From NCBI GenBank assembly GCA_017936345.1, contig JAGBFT010000092.1:1-51358 (forward strand): 51,358 bases of DNA, written 5' to 3'. The DNA is from Spirochaetaceae bacterium. GTDB taxonomy: Bacteria > Spirochaetota > Spirochaetia > Treponematales > Treponemataceae. Position 1 is the stretch's first letter. Each line of letters begins with the position of its first letter. Positions 39,203 to 46,899 of the stretch are shown one piece after another. The translations under genes and the position numbers were made by a program. The notes beneath the pieces were generated by a model. The model made no database searches, had not been told where the DNA came from, and saw only the letters and a program-made list of their open reading frames with translations.

Positions 39203-40222
39203 CTAGTGGGGTGTCGCTGCAAAGGTTTTATATGAATTGTCAAACAGATTCTTGATATCGTGTTCTATTGCCTTGAAGGTTTCTACTACCTTTGGGTCAA
39301 AGGAAACACCACTTTCCTTGTAAATCAGTTCCACAGAGTCCTTGTGTGTATACTCTTTTTTGTAGGGGCGTATGGCACGCAACGCATCGTATACATCGAT
39401 GATGGAAACAATCCGGCTGCTTAAAGGAATCTCTTCTCCCTTCAAACCCTCAGGATAGCCACAGCCATTCCATTTTTCGTGGTGATAATGGGCTATGTCG
39501 GCAGCCATTTCCATTGTGGGCTTGCCCTTCAGAATCTCGTAGCCAATGGAAGTATGGGTTTTGATAATGTCAAATTCTTGGGGAGTAAGTTTACGCGGTA
39601 AATGGAGGATGCCATCGGGTATACCCACCTTTCCAATGTCGTGCATGGGGGCAAAGAGGGTAATCTGATTCAAGAAGTCTTCATCCTGTCCCAATTTTTC
39701 TGCCAAAAGACGAGACATAGCTGAAACACGAGCCAAGTGCTGTCCTGTCTCATAGTCCCTTGCTTCTGCCAGCTCTGTAAGAGCTTGGTAACAGGCAAAC
39801 CGTGTTTCATCGGCAATCAGCTGCTGTTTTTTTTCATACTCAAAGAAACGATAGGCAGTATGGATGCGAGCCTTTAATTCCGCTGGGTGAAAGGGCTTTG
39901 TTAAATAATCATCTGCGCCAGAGTTCAATGCCTCAACGATATTTTCAGTAGAATCCTTACTGGTCAGCATAATGATGTACTTATAGCTTGAATCCTCCGC
40001 ATTTCGAATAAGCTTACAGGCTTCAAGTCCGTTCATTTCGGGCATAACCCAGTCTAGAATAAATACGGAAAAAGAAGGATCATTTTGATATGTTTCCCAG
40101 GCTTCTTTACCGTTAGAACAGGCTGTAACGGAATAACCCCAAGATTGCAGCAATTCTGTTAGATATGTACGTATAGAAACACTGTCATCAGCACATAATA
40201 TCCTAAAAGTGTTCTTTACCAT
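39203..40222 (-). CDS. Response regulator with HD-GYP output (c-di-GMP phosphodiesterase)
   Basis: 339 residues. An N-terminal receiver has phospho-acceptor Asp57 (FILDWVMPEMNG), Asp12/Asp13 and Lys109 (LTKPF). The HD-GYP phosphodiesterase domain follows from about 145, with HDIGKVGIP (His194-Asp195), HHEKWNGCGYP (His247-His248; GYP at 255-257), and R-I-V-S-I-I-DVYDALRAIRPYKK. It should hydrolyse cyclic di-GMP when phosphorylated, coupling a signal to motility or attachment. The family-usual DG before the GYP is NG here, while the GYP itself is intact. No histidine kinase is adjacent. AGAGGATTTCGGAG precedes the ATG. Confidence 0.92.
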   Translation of the reverse strand: MVKNTFRILCADDSVSIRTYLTELLQSWGYSVTACSNGKEAWETYQNDPSFSVFILDWVMPEMNGLEACKLIRNAEDSSYKYIIMLTSKDSTENIVEALNSGADDYLTKPFHPAELKARIHTAYRFFEYEKKQQLIADETRFACYQALTELAEARDYETGQHLARVSAMSRLLAEKLGQDEDFLNQITLFAPMHDIGKVGIPDGILHLPRKLTPQEFDIIKTHTSIGYEILKGKPTMEMAADIAHYHHEKWNGCGYPEGLKGEEIPLSSRIVSIIDVYDALRAIRPYKKEYTHKDSVELIYKESGVSFDPKVVETFKAIEHDIKNLFDNSYKTFAATPH

Positions 40223-40258
40223 ATTTGACTCCGAAATCCTCTTAAATTATCAGTTTAT

Positions 40259-41461
40259 CTATTTCTCCAAACGCTGTGCGATGGCATCGATAAATTGCCA
40301 GGAATCCAAAACCTGCCTTGCAGGAGGATTTGCAATTTTAGCCAAATCACCAGTCATAATTCCATCCTCAATTACCCCCAAGGTTGCTTTCTCCAGCCTT
40401 TGGGCAAATTCCACCAATTCAAGGGTTTTATCCAACTCTCCCCGTTTTGCCAGGGCTCCAGTCCATGCAAAGATAAGGGCTACAGGGTTTGTTGAGGTTT
40501 TCTCACCCTTTAAGTATCGGTAATAATGGCGCTGAACTGTTCCATGGGCCGCCTCATATTCAAATTTTCCATCGGGAGAAACAAGAACACTGGTCATCAT
40601 GGCAAGGCTGCCACTGGCAGAAGCTACCATGTCACTCATTACGTCACCATCATAGTTTTTACAGGCCCATAGGAATCCACCGGAACTTTGCATCACTCGA
40701 GCAACTGCATCATCAATGAGGGTGTAAAAATATTCTAAGCCGGCCCTTTCAAATTCAGCCTTAAATTCTTTGTCGTAAACCTCTTGGAAAATTTCCTTGA
40801 ACCGACCGTCATAAGTTTTGCTGATAGTATCCTTTGTGGCAAACCATACATCAACCTTTTCGGAAAGACCGTAGAAAAAGCAGCAGCGGGCAAAACTCTC
40901 AATGGACTTGTCGGTATTGTGGATACCCTGAAGTACTCCAGGGCCCTTCATTTCCATAATGGTTCTTCGGGTTTCTGTACCGTCGGCTGCGGTAAAAACA
41001 AGCTCGGCCTTTCCAGGTCCAGCTACAGCAATCTCACAATTTTTATATACATCTCCATAGGCATGGCGGCCCAAAATAAGGGGCTTTTTCCAGCAAGAAA
41101 CAGTTCCCTTGATGTTGTCTACAATGATTGGTTTTCGGAAAACTGTTCCATCCAATTCCGCCCTGATAATCCCATTCGGACTGGGGGTTAAACCCTTTAG
41201 ATTATATTCTTTTACTCGCTGTGCATTGGAAGTTATGGTGGCACATTTTACCCCAACCCCCAATCTCTTGATTGCCTCTGCAGCCTGATAGGTAATGGCA
41301 TCATCAGAATTGTCTCGTTCTTTTAGTCCTAAATCAAAGTATTCCACTTTTAAGTCAACAAAAGGAAGCAAAAGCTTATCCTTTATAACCTGCCATAAGA
41401 TACGAGTCATTTCATCGCCATCGAGCTCCGCAATGGCATTATTCATCTGAATTTTCGACAC
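40259..41461 (-). CDS. icd: Isocitrate dehydrogenase (NADP type)
   Basis: Oxidises isocitrate to 2-oxoglutarate. 400 residues of the dimeric eukaryotic-like subgroup: AELDGDEMTRILWQVIKDKLLLP at the N terminus, GTVFRKPI with substrate-binding segment, LIDDAVARVMQSSGGFLWACKNYDGDVMSD and EAAHGTVQRHYYRYLKGEKTSTNPVALIFAW. I chose GTG at 41461 because it sits seven bases after GAGG and gives the usual MSKI(Q)M opening; TTG at 41464 is the alternative. In a fermentative spirochaete it probably supplies 2-oxoglutarate for glutamate. The divergent neighbours ThrE and LeuCD-type dehydratase make a possible amino-acid module. Confidence 0.94.
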   Translation of the reverse strand: MSKIQMNNAIAELDGDEMTRILWQVIKDKLLLPFVDLKVEYFDLGLKERDNSDDAITYQAAEAIKRLGVGVKCATITSNAQRVKEYNLKGLTPSPNGIIRAELDGTVFRKPIIVDNIKGTVSCWKKPLILGRHAYGDVYKNCEIAVAGPGKAELVFTAADGTETRRTIMEMKGPGVLQGIHNTDKSIESFARCCFFYGLSEKVDVWFATKDTISKTYDGRFKEIFQEVYDKEFKAEFERAGLEYFYTLIDDAVARVMQSSGGFLWACKNYDGDVMSDMVASASGSLAMMTSVLVSPDGKFEYEAAHGTVQRHYYRYLKGEKTSTNPVALIFAWTGALAKRGELDKTLELVEFAQRLEKATLGVIEDGIMTGDLAKIANPPARQVLDSWQFIDAIAQRLEK

Positions 41462-41536
41462 CAAAAAACCTCAAAAAATAATAAATCTATTTGCTATGAT
41501 AATATCTTAAAATGAATAGTTTTACAAGTAGAAATC

Positions 41537-41545
41537 TGGTATACT
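41537..41545 (+). promoter_or_regulatory. Extended -10 promoter of the ThrE genes
   Basis: TG-G-TATACT (41537-41545) with no good -35. The GTG at 41552 lies 7 bases after the -10, so the message could be leaderless; ATG at 41558 is the alternative start. Confidence 0.55.
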
Positions 41546-41551
41546 TGATGG

Positions 41552-42322
41552 GTGAGTATGTACATAGAACAAATAATGGAAATAGCCATTCAAGCTGGTT
41601 CCATGGTGTTGGAAAATGGTGGAGAAACATATCGTGCAGAAGAAACCTGCGTTCGCATGGCCCGGGCAATGGGAGCAGCTCATGCCTCGGCCTTTGTATC
41701 TCCCACCTTGGTTATGGTTTCAGTGCAGGATAAGGATTGTCGTAGTCACACCGCCATGCGACGTATTACCACAAGAACGGTTAACCTCCGAAAGATTGCG
41801 CTTTTAAACGACTTGTCTCACCGACTTGTTAAGCATGGTTGCAATGATTTGGCAAAGGTTGCCCGCCTGTTGGAACGCATAGATGATTCTCCCACCCACG
41901 GTTTTTGGGGCATGGTGTTGATGGGTGGATTTACTGGTTTTTTCTTTGCTCTCATGTTTGGTTGTTCTTTAGTCCAAGCACTCTGTGCCTTTGCAATAGG
42001 GTTTTTGTTGCGGATTATCTTACTGTGGATTGGAAAATTTAATCTCAATGCCTTTATTGTATCTGTTGTTAGTGGAGGTTTTATTTCTGTTGCTTGTCAG
42101 ATTATCTATGTTTTGGGAATTGTTCCTGAATCAGTGCAAATGATGACGGCAGCCCTCATGCAGGTGGTGCCAGGTCTTGCCTTGGTAAATTCTATCCGTG
42201 ATTTGATTTCCGGGGATTTGTCGTCGGGTACGGCTCGTCTCATGGATGCCTTTATGGTGGCCACTGGTTTGTCAGTGGGTTCTGTTCTTGGATTGCTGGT
42301 GTTTTCCCATGTTGTGGTTTGA
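41552..42322 (+). CDS. Threonine/serine exporter family, larger subunit
   Basis: 256 residues (254 from the ATG at 41558). It has a cytosolic N-terminal part with RAEETCVRMARAMG and CRSHTAMRRITTRTVNLRKIALLND, and about five transmembrane segments (VLMGGFTGFFFALMFG onward). It matches the ThrE domain PF06738. It pairs with the smaller ThrE_2-like protein encoded downstream with a 14-base overlap. Expected to export threonine, serine or related amino acids. No Shine-Dalgarno sequence. The GTG is 7 bases from the -10 box. Confidence 0.87.
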   Translation: MSMYIEQIMEIAIQAGSMVLENGGETYRAEETCVRMARAMGAAHASAFVSPTLVMVSVQDKDCRSHTAMRRITTRTVNLRKIALLNDLSHRLVKHGCNDLAKVARLLERIDDSPTHGFWGMVLMGGFTGFFFALMFGCSLVQALCAFAIGFLLRIILLWIGKFNLNAFIVSVVSGGFISVACQIIYVLGIVPESVQMMTAALMQVVPGLALVNSIRDLISGDLSSGTARLMDAFMVATGLSVGSVLGLLVFSHVVV

Positions 42323-42779
42323 TGTTTTATTGGTCTTTTTGTGGGGCGGAGGAGCGGCTGCTGCCCTGTCTTATTGCATGAATATTAGCCGCTACAACAT
42401 TGTTTTTGGTGCTATTGTAGGTGGCTTGGGCTGGACTGTCTATAGTGTTACAATTGCTGTTGGACAAAGTGCAGGAACTCAGTCTTATTTTTGGGGTGCT
42501 TTAGTGGTGGCCATTCTTTCTGAAATCTTGGCCCTTGTGCAAAAGAAGCCCGCCACCATTTACCTTGTCCCCGGACTCCTGCCTCTTGTTCCTGGTGGTG
42601 GAATGTTTGAAACAATGGAAGCAACGGTAGAAGGGAATCTCCAGGAAGCCCTGCTTTTGGGCTTTTCCACCCTTACTTCTGCGGGTGCTATAGCTCTTGC
42701 CATTGCACTGGCTTCTTCTGGAAAACGAATTGTGGTAGGAATTATAGGTTATTTAAAAGGTTTTAAGTATCTACCTTGA
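42309..42779 (+). CDS. Threonine/serine exporter family, smaller subunit (ThrE_2/DUF3815)
   Basis: 156 residues with four to five transmembrane helices: LWFDVLLVFLWGGGAAAALSY, NIVFGAIVGGLGWTVYSV, and the characteristic VPGLLPLVPGGGMFETM loop. It starts at the ATG inside the larger-subunit gene (overlap 14 bases), without its own ribosome-binding site, so translation is coupled. In fused homologues this is the C-terminal half of one ThrE protein. Confidence 0.9.
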   Translation: MLWFDVLLVFLWGGGAAAALSYCMNISRYNIVFGAIVGGLGWTVYSVTIAVGQSAGTQSYFWGALVVAILSEILALVQKKPATIYLVPGLLPLVPGGGMFETMEATVEGNLQEALLLGFSTLTSAGAIALAIALASSGKRIVVGIIGYLKGFKYLP

Positions 42780-42804
42780 CTTTTACCCTGTTTAACTTTA
42801 TTAT
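42776..42804 (+). promoter_or_regulatory. Promoter of the LeuCD-type operon
   Basis: TTGACT (42776-42781), a 17-base spacer and TATTAT (42799-42804), overlapping the stop codon of the ThrE gene. A leader of about 37 bases with GAGGAAG precedes the ATG at 42848. Confidence 0.75.
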
Positions 42805-42847
42805 TACTTAAAGACTTTTATAAATAATTAAATTTACGAGGAAGATT

Positions 42848-44152
42848 ATGGGAAAGACCATTGCCCAAAAGATTTTTGATGCCCACGTGGCGGAAAAACC
42901 TTTTGCCGATACCTGGGTTCTAAAATTGGACCGGGTTTTTTGTCATGAAATTACAACCCCTGTGGCAATTGCTGACTTGATGGAAAAGAAAAAGGATAGG
43001 GTTTTTGACCCTTCAAAAATCAAGGTGGTAATTGACCATGTAACTCCTGCTAAGGATTCCAAAACGGCTCTCCAGGGGAAAATCTTGAGAGACTGGGCTC
43101 ATCGAAACAAAATCAATGACTTCTTTGACATTGGTTCCAATGGTGTCTGCCACGCCATCTTCCCGGAAAAGGGCTATGTCCGTCCTGGTTATACCATCAT
43201 TATGGGAGACAGCCATACCTGTACCCATGGTGCCTTTGGTGCCTTTGCCGCCGGTGTTGGTACTACAGACTTGGAGGTGGGTCTTTTAAAAGGTGTTTGT
43301 TCCTTTAAGGAGCCTAAAACCATCAAGTTCCAGCTGGAAGGAAGGCTGGCTCCCGGAGTTTTTGCCAAGGACGTAATTCTCTTCATCATCTCCCAAATTG
43401 GGGTAAATGGAGCTACCAACTGCGTGATGGAATTTGCAGGTCCCATTGTGGATGCCATGTCCATGGAAGCCCGCATGACAATCTGCAACATGGCTGTTGA
43501 GGCGGGAGCTACCAGTGGTGTTTGTATGCCGGATATGACCACCGTTGACTACCTGTGGCCCTTTGTTCAGGATGAATTCGATTCCAAGGAGGCTGCCCTT
43601 GAGGAATATAGTCAATGGGTTTCCGACCCAGACGCCCAGTACGAAAAGGTCTATACCTTTGACCTTTCTGACTTAGAGCCTATGGCTACCTTTGGCTATA
43701 AGCCGGACCAAGTAAAACCAGTGAAGGAATTCGCCGGAACTAAGGTTGATCAGGTTTACATTGGTTCTTGTACTAATGGTCGTATTGAGGACTTGCGGGT
43801 GGCTGCCAGCGTATTGAAGGAAGCCCTCGCCGAAGGGAAGAAGATGGCCTTTGGTGTCCGTGGAATTCTTTCTCCCGCATCTACTTCAATTTATCAGCAG
43901 GCCTTGGATGAGGGGCTCATTTCCATCTTCATGAAGTTTGGCTTCTGTGTAACAAATCCCACCTGTGGAGCCTGCCTGGGTATGAGCAATGGTGTTCTTG
44001 CGGAAAACGAGGTTTGTGCTTCCACCACTAACCGTAACTTTAACGGCCGAATGGGTAAGGGGGGGATGGTTCACCTTATGAGTCCTGCCAGCGCCGCTGC
44101 TGCTGCGGTAACAGGAACTATTGTCAACTCACCACTGTACAAGGAGCGCTAG
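42848..44152 (+). CDS. 3-isopropylmalate dehydratase / homoaconitase-family large subunit
   Basis: 434 residues of the archaeal/thermophile-type LeuC (LeuC2/HacA-like) group. It has GDSHTCTHGAFGAFAAGVGTTD and the [4Fe-4S] ligands in IGSCTNGR and NPTCGACLG. LeuC isomerises 2- and 3-isopropylmalate in leucine synthesis; homoaconitase acts on homologues and archaeal-type subunits can act on several substrates. The adjoining genes are LeuD, icd and ThrE, not leuA or leuB, so a split aconitase supplying isocitrate to icd is also possible. Because of that ambiguity no gene symbol is given. Confidence 0.88.
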   Translation: MGKTIAQKIFDAHVAEKPFADTWVLKLDRVFCHEITTPVAIADLMEKKKDRVFDPSKIKVVIDHVTPAKDSKTALQGKILRDWAHRNKINDFFDIGSNGVCHAIFPEKGYVRPGYTIIMGDSHTCTHGAFGAFAAGVGTTDLEVGLLKGVCSFKEPKTIKFQLEGRLAPGVFAKDVILFIISQIGVNGATNCVMEFAGPIVDAMSMEARMTICNMAVEAGATSGVCMPDMTTVDYLWPFVQDEFDSKEAALEEYSQWVSDPDAQYEKVYTFDLSDLEPMATFGYKPDQVKPVKEFAGTKVDQVYIGSCTNGRIEDLRVAASVLKEALAEGKKMAFGVRGILSPASTSIYQQALDEGLISIFMKFGFCVTNPTCGACLGMSNGVLAENEVCASTTNRNFNGRMGKGGMVHLMSPASAAAAAVTGTIVNSPLYKER

Positions 44153-44153
44153 G

Positions 44154-44687
44154 ATGAAGCAGTTTGGAGGTCAGGTTCTTTTTTTGGATCGTTCGGATAT
44201 CAACACCGATGAAATCATTCCTGCCAAGTATCTTACAGAGATTTCAAAGCAGGCTCTGAAGCCCTATTTGTTGGAAGACTTGAAGCTGGATGGCTTTGCT
44301 CCCAAGGCAGATATTCCCGGAAAGAAGGTCATTATTACCAGAGAAAACTTTGGTTGCGGTTCTTCCCGTGAGCACGCTCCCTGGGCATTGGAAGTGAATG
44401 GAATTAACGTTGTGGTGGCTCCCAGCTATGCCCGCATTTTTCGTCAAAATATGTACAACTGTGGTTTGTTGGCTGTTGAGTTGTCTGATAAGGATATTGA
44501 GGATATATTCCACACCTTTGGAGATAAGGATACTGAATGTTCCATTGTCATTAAGGATGATGATACTGCAAAGGTAAAGTTGATTTCCGGTAGCCTTTCA
44601 AAGAGCTACATCTTCCGCTTGGCAGGCTTTGAAAAGGCCCTGATTGAAAATGAAGGCTGGCTGGGTTACGCTGACAGCAAGTACTAG
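44154..44687 (+). CDS. 3-isopropylmalate dehydratase / homoaconitase-family small subunit
   Basis: 177 residues. It has DRSDINTDEIIPAKYLTE and the swivelling-domain signature GCGSSREHAPWAL. The YLTE segment after DEIIPAK occupies the substrate-specificity loop of the family (YLRT in many homoaconitases), but I cannot read the substrate from it. It starts 1 base after the large-subunit stop with AAGGAG upstream. Its stop is followed after 55 bases by the HD protein. Confidence 0.87.
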   Translation: MKQFGGQVLFLDRSDINTDEIIPAKYLTEISKQALKPYLLEDLKLDGFAPKADIPGKKVIITRENFGCGSSREHAPWALEVNGINVVVAPSYARIFRQNMYNCGLLAVELSDKDIEDIFHTFGDKDTECSIVIKDDDTAKVKLISGSLSKSYIFRLAGFEKALIENEGWLGYADSKY

Positions 44688-44742
44688 AATACGGGCCATC
44701 CGATTGTGGGTGGCCTTTGCTTTTATGTGGATAGGAGGAAAA

Positions 44743-45384
44743 ATGATTTCAGTGGAACAAATCGAAAAGACCTTGGACTTAGCTTCAGTGGAAGGTATCT
44801 CTAAAAAGCTCCAGAGGCAGATGGTTTTTATCGCAGAAGTTGACAAGATGAAGGCAATTTTCCGCCGCACCCTCCTCACCGATGGTTCCCGTAGGGAAAA
44901 TGATGCGGAGCATTCTTGGCACCTGGCTCTCATGGCCATTGTACTGGAGGAATATGCTGCAGAACCAGTAAACCTGGGGAGGGTGCTGGCTATGGTGACA
45001 GTACACGATTTGGTTGAAATATATGCTGGAGATACCTTTGCCTTTGATGCTAGTGCCAACCAGGATAAGGCCCAGCGGGAACAAGAGGCTGCAAATAAAC
45101 TTTTTGGCTTGTTAGATGAAGAGCAGGGGAGAAAGATTCGGCAGTTGTGGGAAGAATTCGATGCCATGAACACTGCTGACTCCCGTTTTGCCGCCAGTTT
45201 AGATAGAATACAGCCCTTTATGCACAATGTACTAACAGATGGCCACACATGGAAGTTGGGTTCTGTTACCAAGGAGCAGGTGTACCGCCGTATGGCTCCT
45301 GTTAAAACTGGTACTCCTGCCTTGTGGCCGTGGCTGGAGGCCCAGGTTGCGGGTGCTATAAAGAAAGGTTTGATTAGGGAATAA
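44743..45384 (+). CDS. HD-domain phosphohydrolase (YfbR/HD_3-like)
   Basis: 213 residues. It has a His near HSWHLALMAIVL and the HD pair in VTVHDLVEIYAGDTF, the arrangement of the YfbR/HDDC2 group of 5'-deoxynucleotidases. FDAMNTADSRFAASLDRIQPF follows at the expected distance. It would dephosphorylate nucleoside monophosphates. AGGAGG upstream decides the ATG at 44743; the longer frame to 44644 lies inside the previous gene. Probably transcribed with the LeuCD genes. Confidence 0.85.
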   Translation: MISVEQIEKTLDLASVEGISKKLQRQMVFIAEVDKMKAIFRRTLLTDGSRRENDAEHSWHLALMAIVLEEYAAEPVNLGRVLAMVTVHDLVEIYAGDTFAFDASANQDKAQREQEAANKLFGLLDEEQGRKIRQLWEEFDAMNTADSRFAASLDRIQPFMHNVLTDGHTWKLGSVTKEQVYRRMAPVKTGTPALWPWLEAQVAGAIKKGLIRE

Positions 45385-45423
45385 AAAAGGCTGCCTTTTG
45401 AAGCTCTTGGCTCCCTGGCAGCC
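45383..45423 (-). terminator. Rho-independent terminator of the HMA-like gene
   Basis: A 7-bp stem (45423-45417 with 45395-45389) with the A run before 45389 providing a U tract on the minus strand. It overlaps the end of the plus-strand HD gene. Confidence 0.75.
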
Positions 45424-45447
45424 CCTATGATATGATTTTTTGTAAGA

Positions 45448-45663
45448 TTAAGCTAAAACTTCCAACCCAACACTGGAAATTGCCTGGTTGATGGCATCTT
45501 CCACACCAGCTACCGTCTCGTCGTAGTCTACTAAAACCTGGGCCTTCATGGCACTGGCGGTACACGAGGTAACGCCGGTAATGGCAGACACCGCTTGATT
45601 TACTGACTCTTCACCCTTTTCGTCAAGCATTCCTGCAACGTAAATCTTTTTCTGCACGGTCAC
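45448..45663 (-). CDS. HMA-fold protein without the metal-binding cysteines
   Basis: 71 residues with the heavy-metal-associated ferredoxin-like beta-alpha-beta-beta-alpha-beta fold, as in CopZ: KKIYVAGMLDEKGEESVNQAVSAITGV, VLVDYDETVAGVEDAINQAISSVG. The usual MxCxxC is AGMLDEKG here, so it cannot bind copper in the normal way. One Cys remains (SC at 34). It may bind a protein partner or a different ligand. No copper ATPase is adjacent. Single-gene unit. Confidence 0.75.
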   Translation of the reverse strand: MTVQKKIYVAGMLDEKGEESVNQAVSAITGVTSCTASAMKAQVLVDYDETVAGVEDAINQAISSVGLEVLA

Positions 45664-45802
45664 TCCTTATGCTCAAGTTTACATAAAGATACAGCATTTG
45701 TTGTTTTTTTTCAAGGCAAAATAGGTAATTGGAATTGAGTTTAGTAAACTTTTCATGCTGATTTTGAGAAAAAATCTACTGCTCGCAGGGCAAATTGTTT
45801 GT

Positions 45803-46897
45803 CTATTCTGTCTTACCCAATTGACCGCAGGCTCCTCCAATTTTTCTGCCTCGTCGGTGTCGCAGGGTAACATTAAGTCCTGCATTTTCCAACTGGTGAA
45901 TAAGAGCCTTGCACTCCTTTGCGGAGGGTTCTTGAAAGGGAAGTCCTTCTACAGGATTCCATGGAATAAGATTTATGTGACAGTTTAACCCCCTGGCAAA
46001 GCTGATGAGGCGATTGGCACTTTCCTTGCCTGTATTTTTTCCCGCCAGGAGGGCTGCTTCCAGGGTACATCTTCTGCCAGTTTTTTCAGCGTAGTAAATA
46101 ATAGCTTGTCGTAATTTATCAAGGGGATTTCCTGCGGTGACCGGCATGAGCTGCTGACGGAGCTCTGCATCGGCGGTGGTAAGGGAAATGGCAAGCTTGA
46201 GTGCGGGTCCATTGTCTGCCAGGTCATAGATGCCAGAAATAATCCCGCAGGTAGAAAGGGTGATTCTTCTTCCTGAAAGATTTCTGCCCTCCGGGTGTGT
46301 GAGAATTGCCACCGCCTTACGAATGGCCTCTAGATTCAATAATGGTTCGCCCATACCCATAAATACAATATTGTCAAGTCTTCCTACGGTTTCTTCCAGA
46401 AATTGGAATTGCTCCACAATTTCGGCTGGTTCTAGATTGCGGGAAAATCCCAGCCTTCCAGTTTGACAAAAGGCACAGGCCATTCCGCATCCCACTTGAG
46501 AAGAGACGCAGGCTGTTTTTCTGCCATCCTTGTCGGTAAGCAGCACTGTTTCTATGCACTTTCCATCATGGAGGGTAAGTTGCAGCTTTATCGTTCCGTC
46601 TGGATCCACCAGCTTTTTGCTGACAAAGGAAGAGCGGACAACATAATTTTCTTCCAATTCTTGACGAAGATTTTTGGGCAGATTTTGCATCTGAAAAAAA
46701 GAGGTTGCCCCGGAGGCCATCCACTTGAACAGCTGCATACCCCTAAAAGCGGGCTGCACTCCGGGTAGCTGTGACAATTCCTCTGGAAGCAATCCGGCCA
46801 AGGACTGAACCTTGCCAGCTTGCCGGCCTTGTAAAAACTGAAGGCTGCAAGCCTCCTGTGGAACCTTGCAACCTTCTAGTTGTGGAGGGATACTCAT
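45803..46897 (-). CDS. rlmN: 23S rRNA/tRNA adenine-C2 methyltransferase RlmN
   Basis: Radical-SAM enzyme that methylates A2503 of 23S rRNA and A37 of some tRNAs. 364 residues. CxxxCxxC is Cys137, 141 and 144 (GCGMACAFC) and the catalytic Cys pair is Cys130 (ACVSSQVGC) and Cys357 (GGACGQL). N-terminal HhH-like accessory domain present. It starts 2 bases after the TPR gene's stop without a ribosome-binding site, so it is translationally coupled. Confidence 0.95.
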   Translation of the reverse strand: MSIPPQLEGCKVPQEACSLQFLQGRQAGKVQSLAGLLPEELSQLPGVQPAFRGMQLFKWMASGATSFFQMQNLPKNLRQELEENYVVRSSFVSKKLVDPDGTIKLQLTLHDGKCIETVLLTDKDGRKTACVSSQVGCGMACAFCQTGRLGFSRNLEPAEIVEQFQFLEETVGRLDNIVFMGMGEPLLNLEAIRKAVAILTHPEGRNLSGRRITLSTCGIISGIYDLADNGPALKLAISLTTADAELRQQLMPVTAGNPLDKLRQAIIYYAEKTGRRCTLEAALLAGKNTGKESANRLISFARGLNCHINLIPWNPVEGLPFQEPSAKECKALIHQLENAGLNVTLRHRRGRKIGGACGQLGKTE

Positions 46898-46899
46898 AA

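Noticed and set aside
45679-45885. 68-codon minus-strand frame between the HMA-like gene and rlmN
   Set aside because: It overlaps the 3' end of rlmN in another frame, has no ribosome-binding site and no recognisable content.
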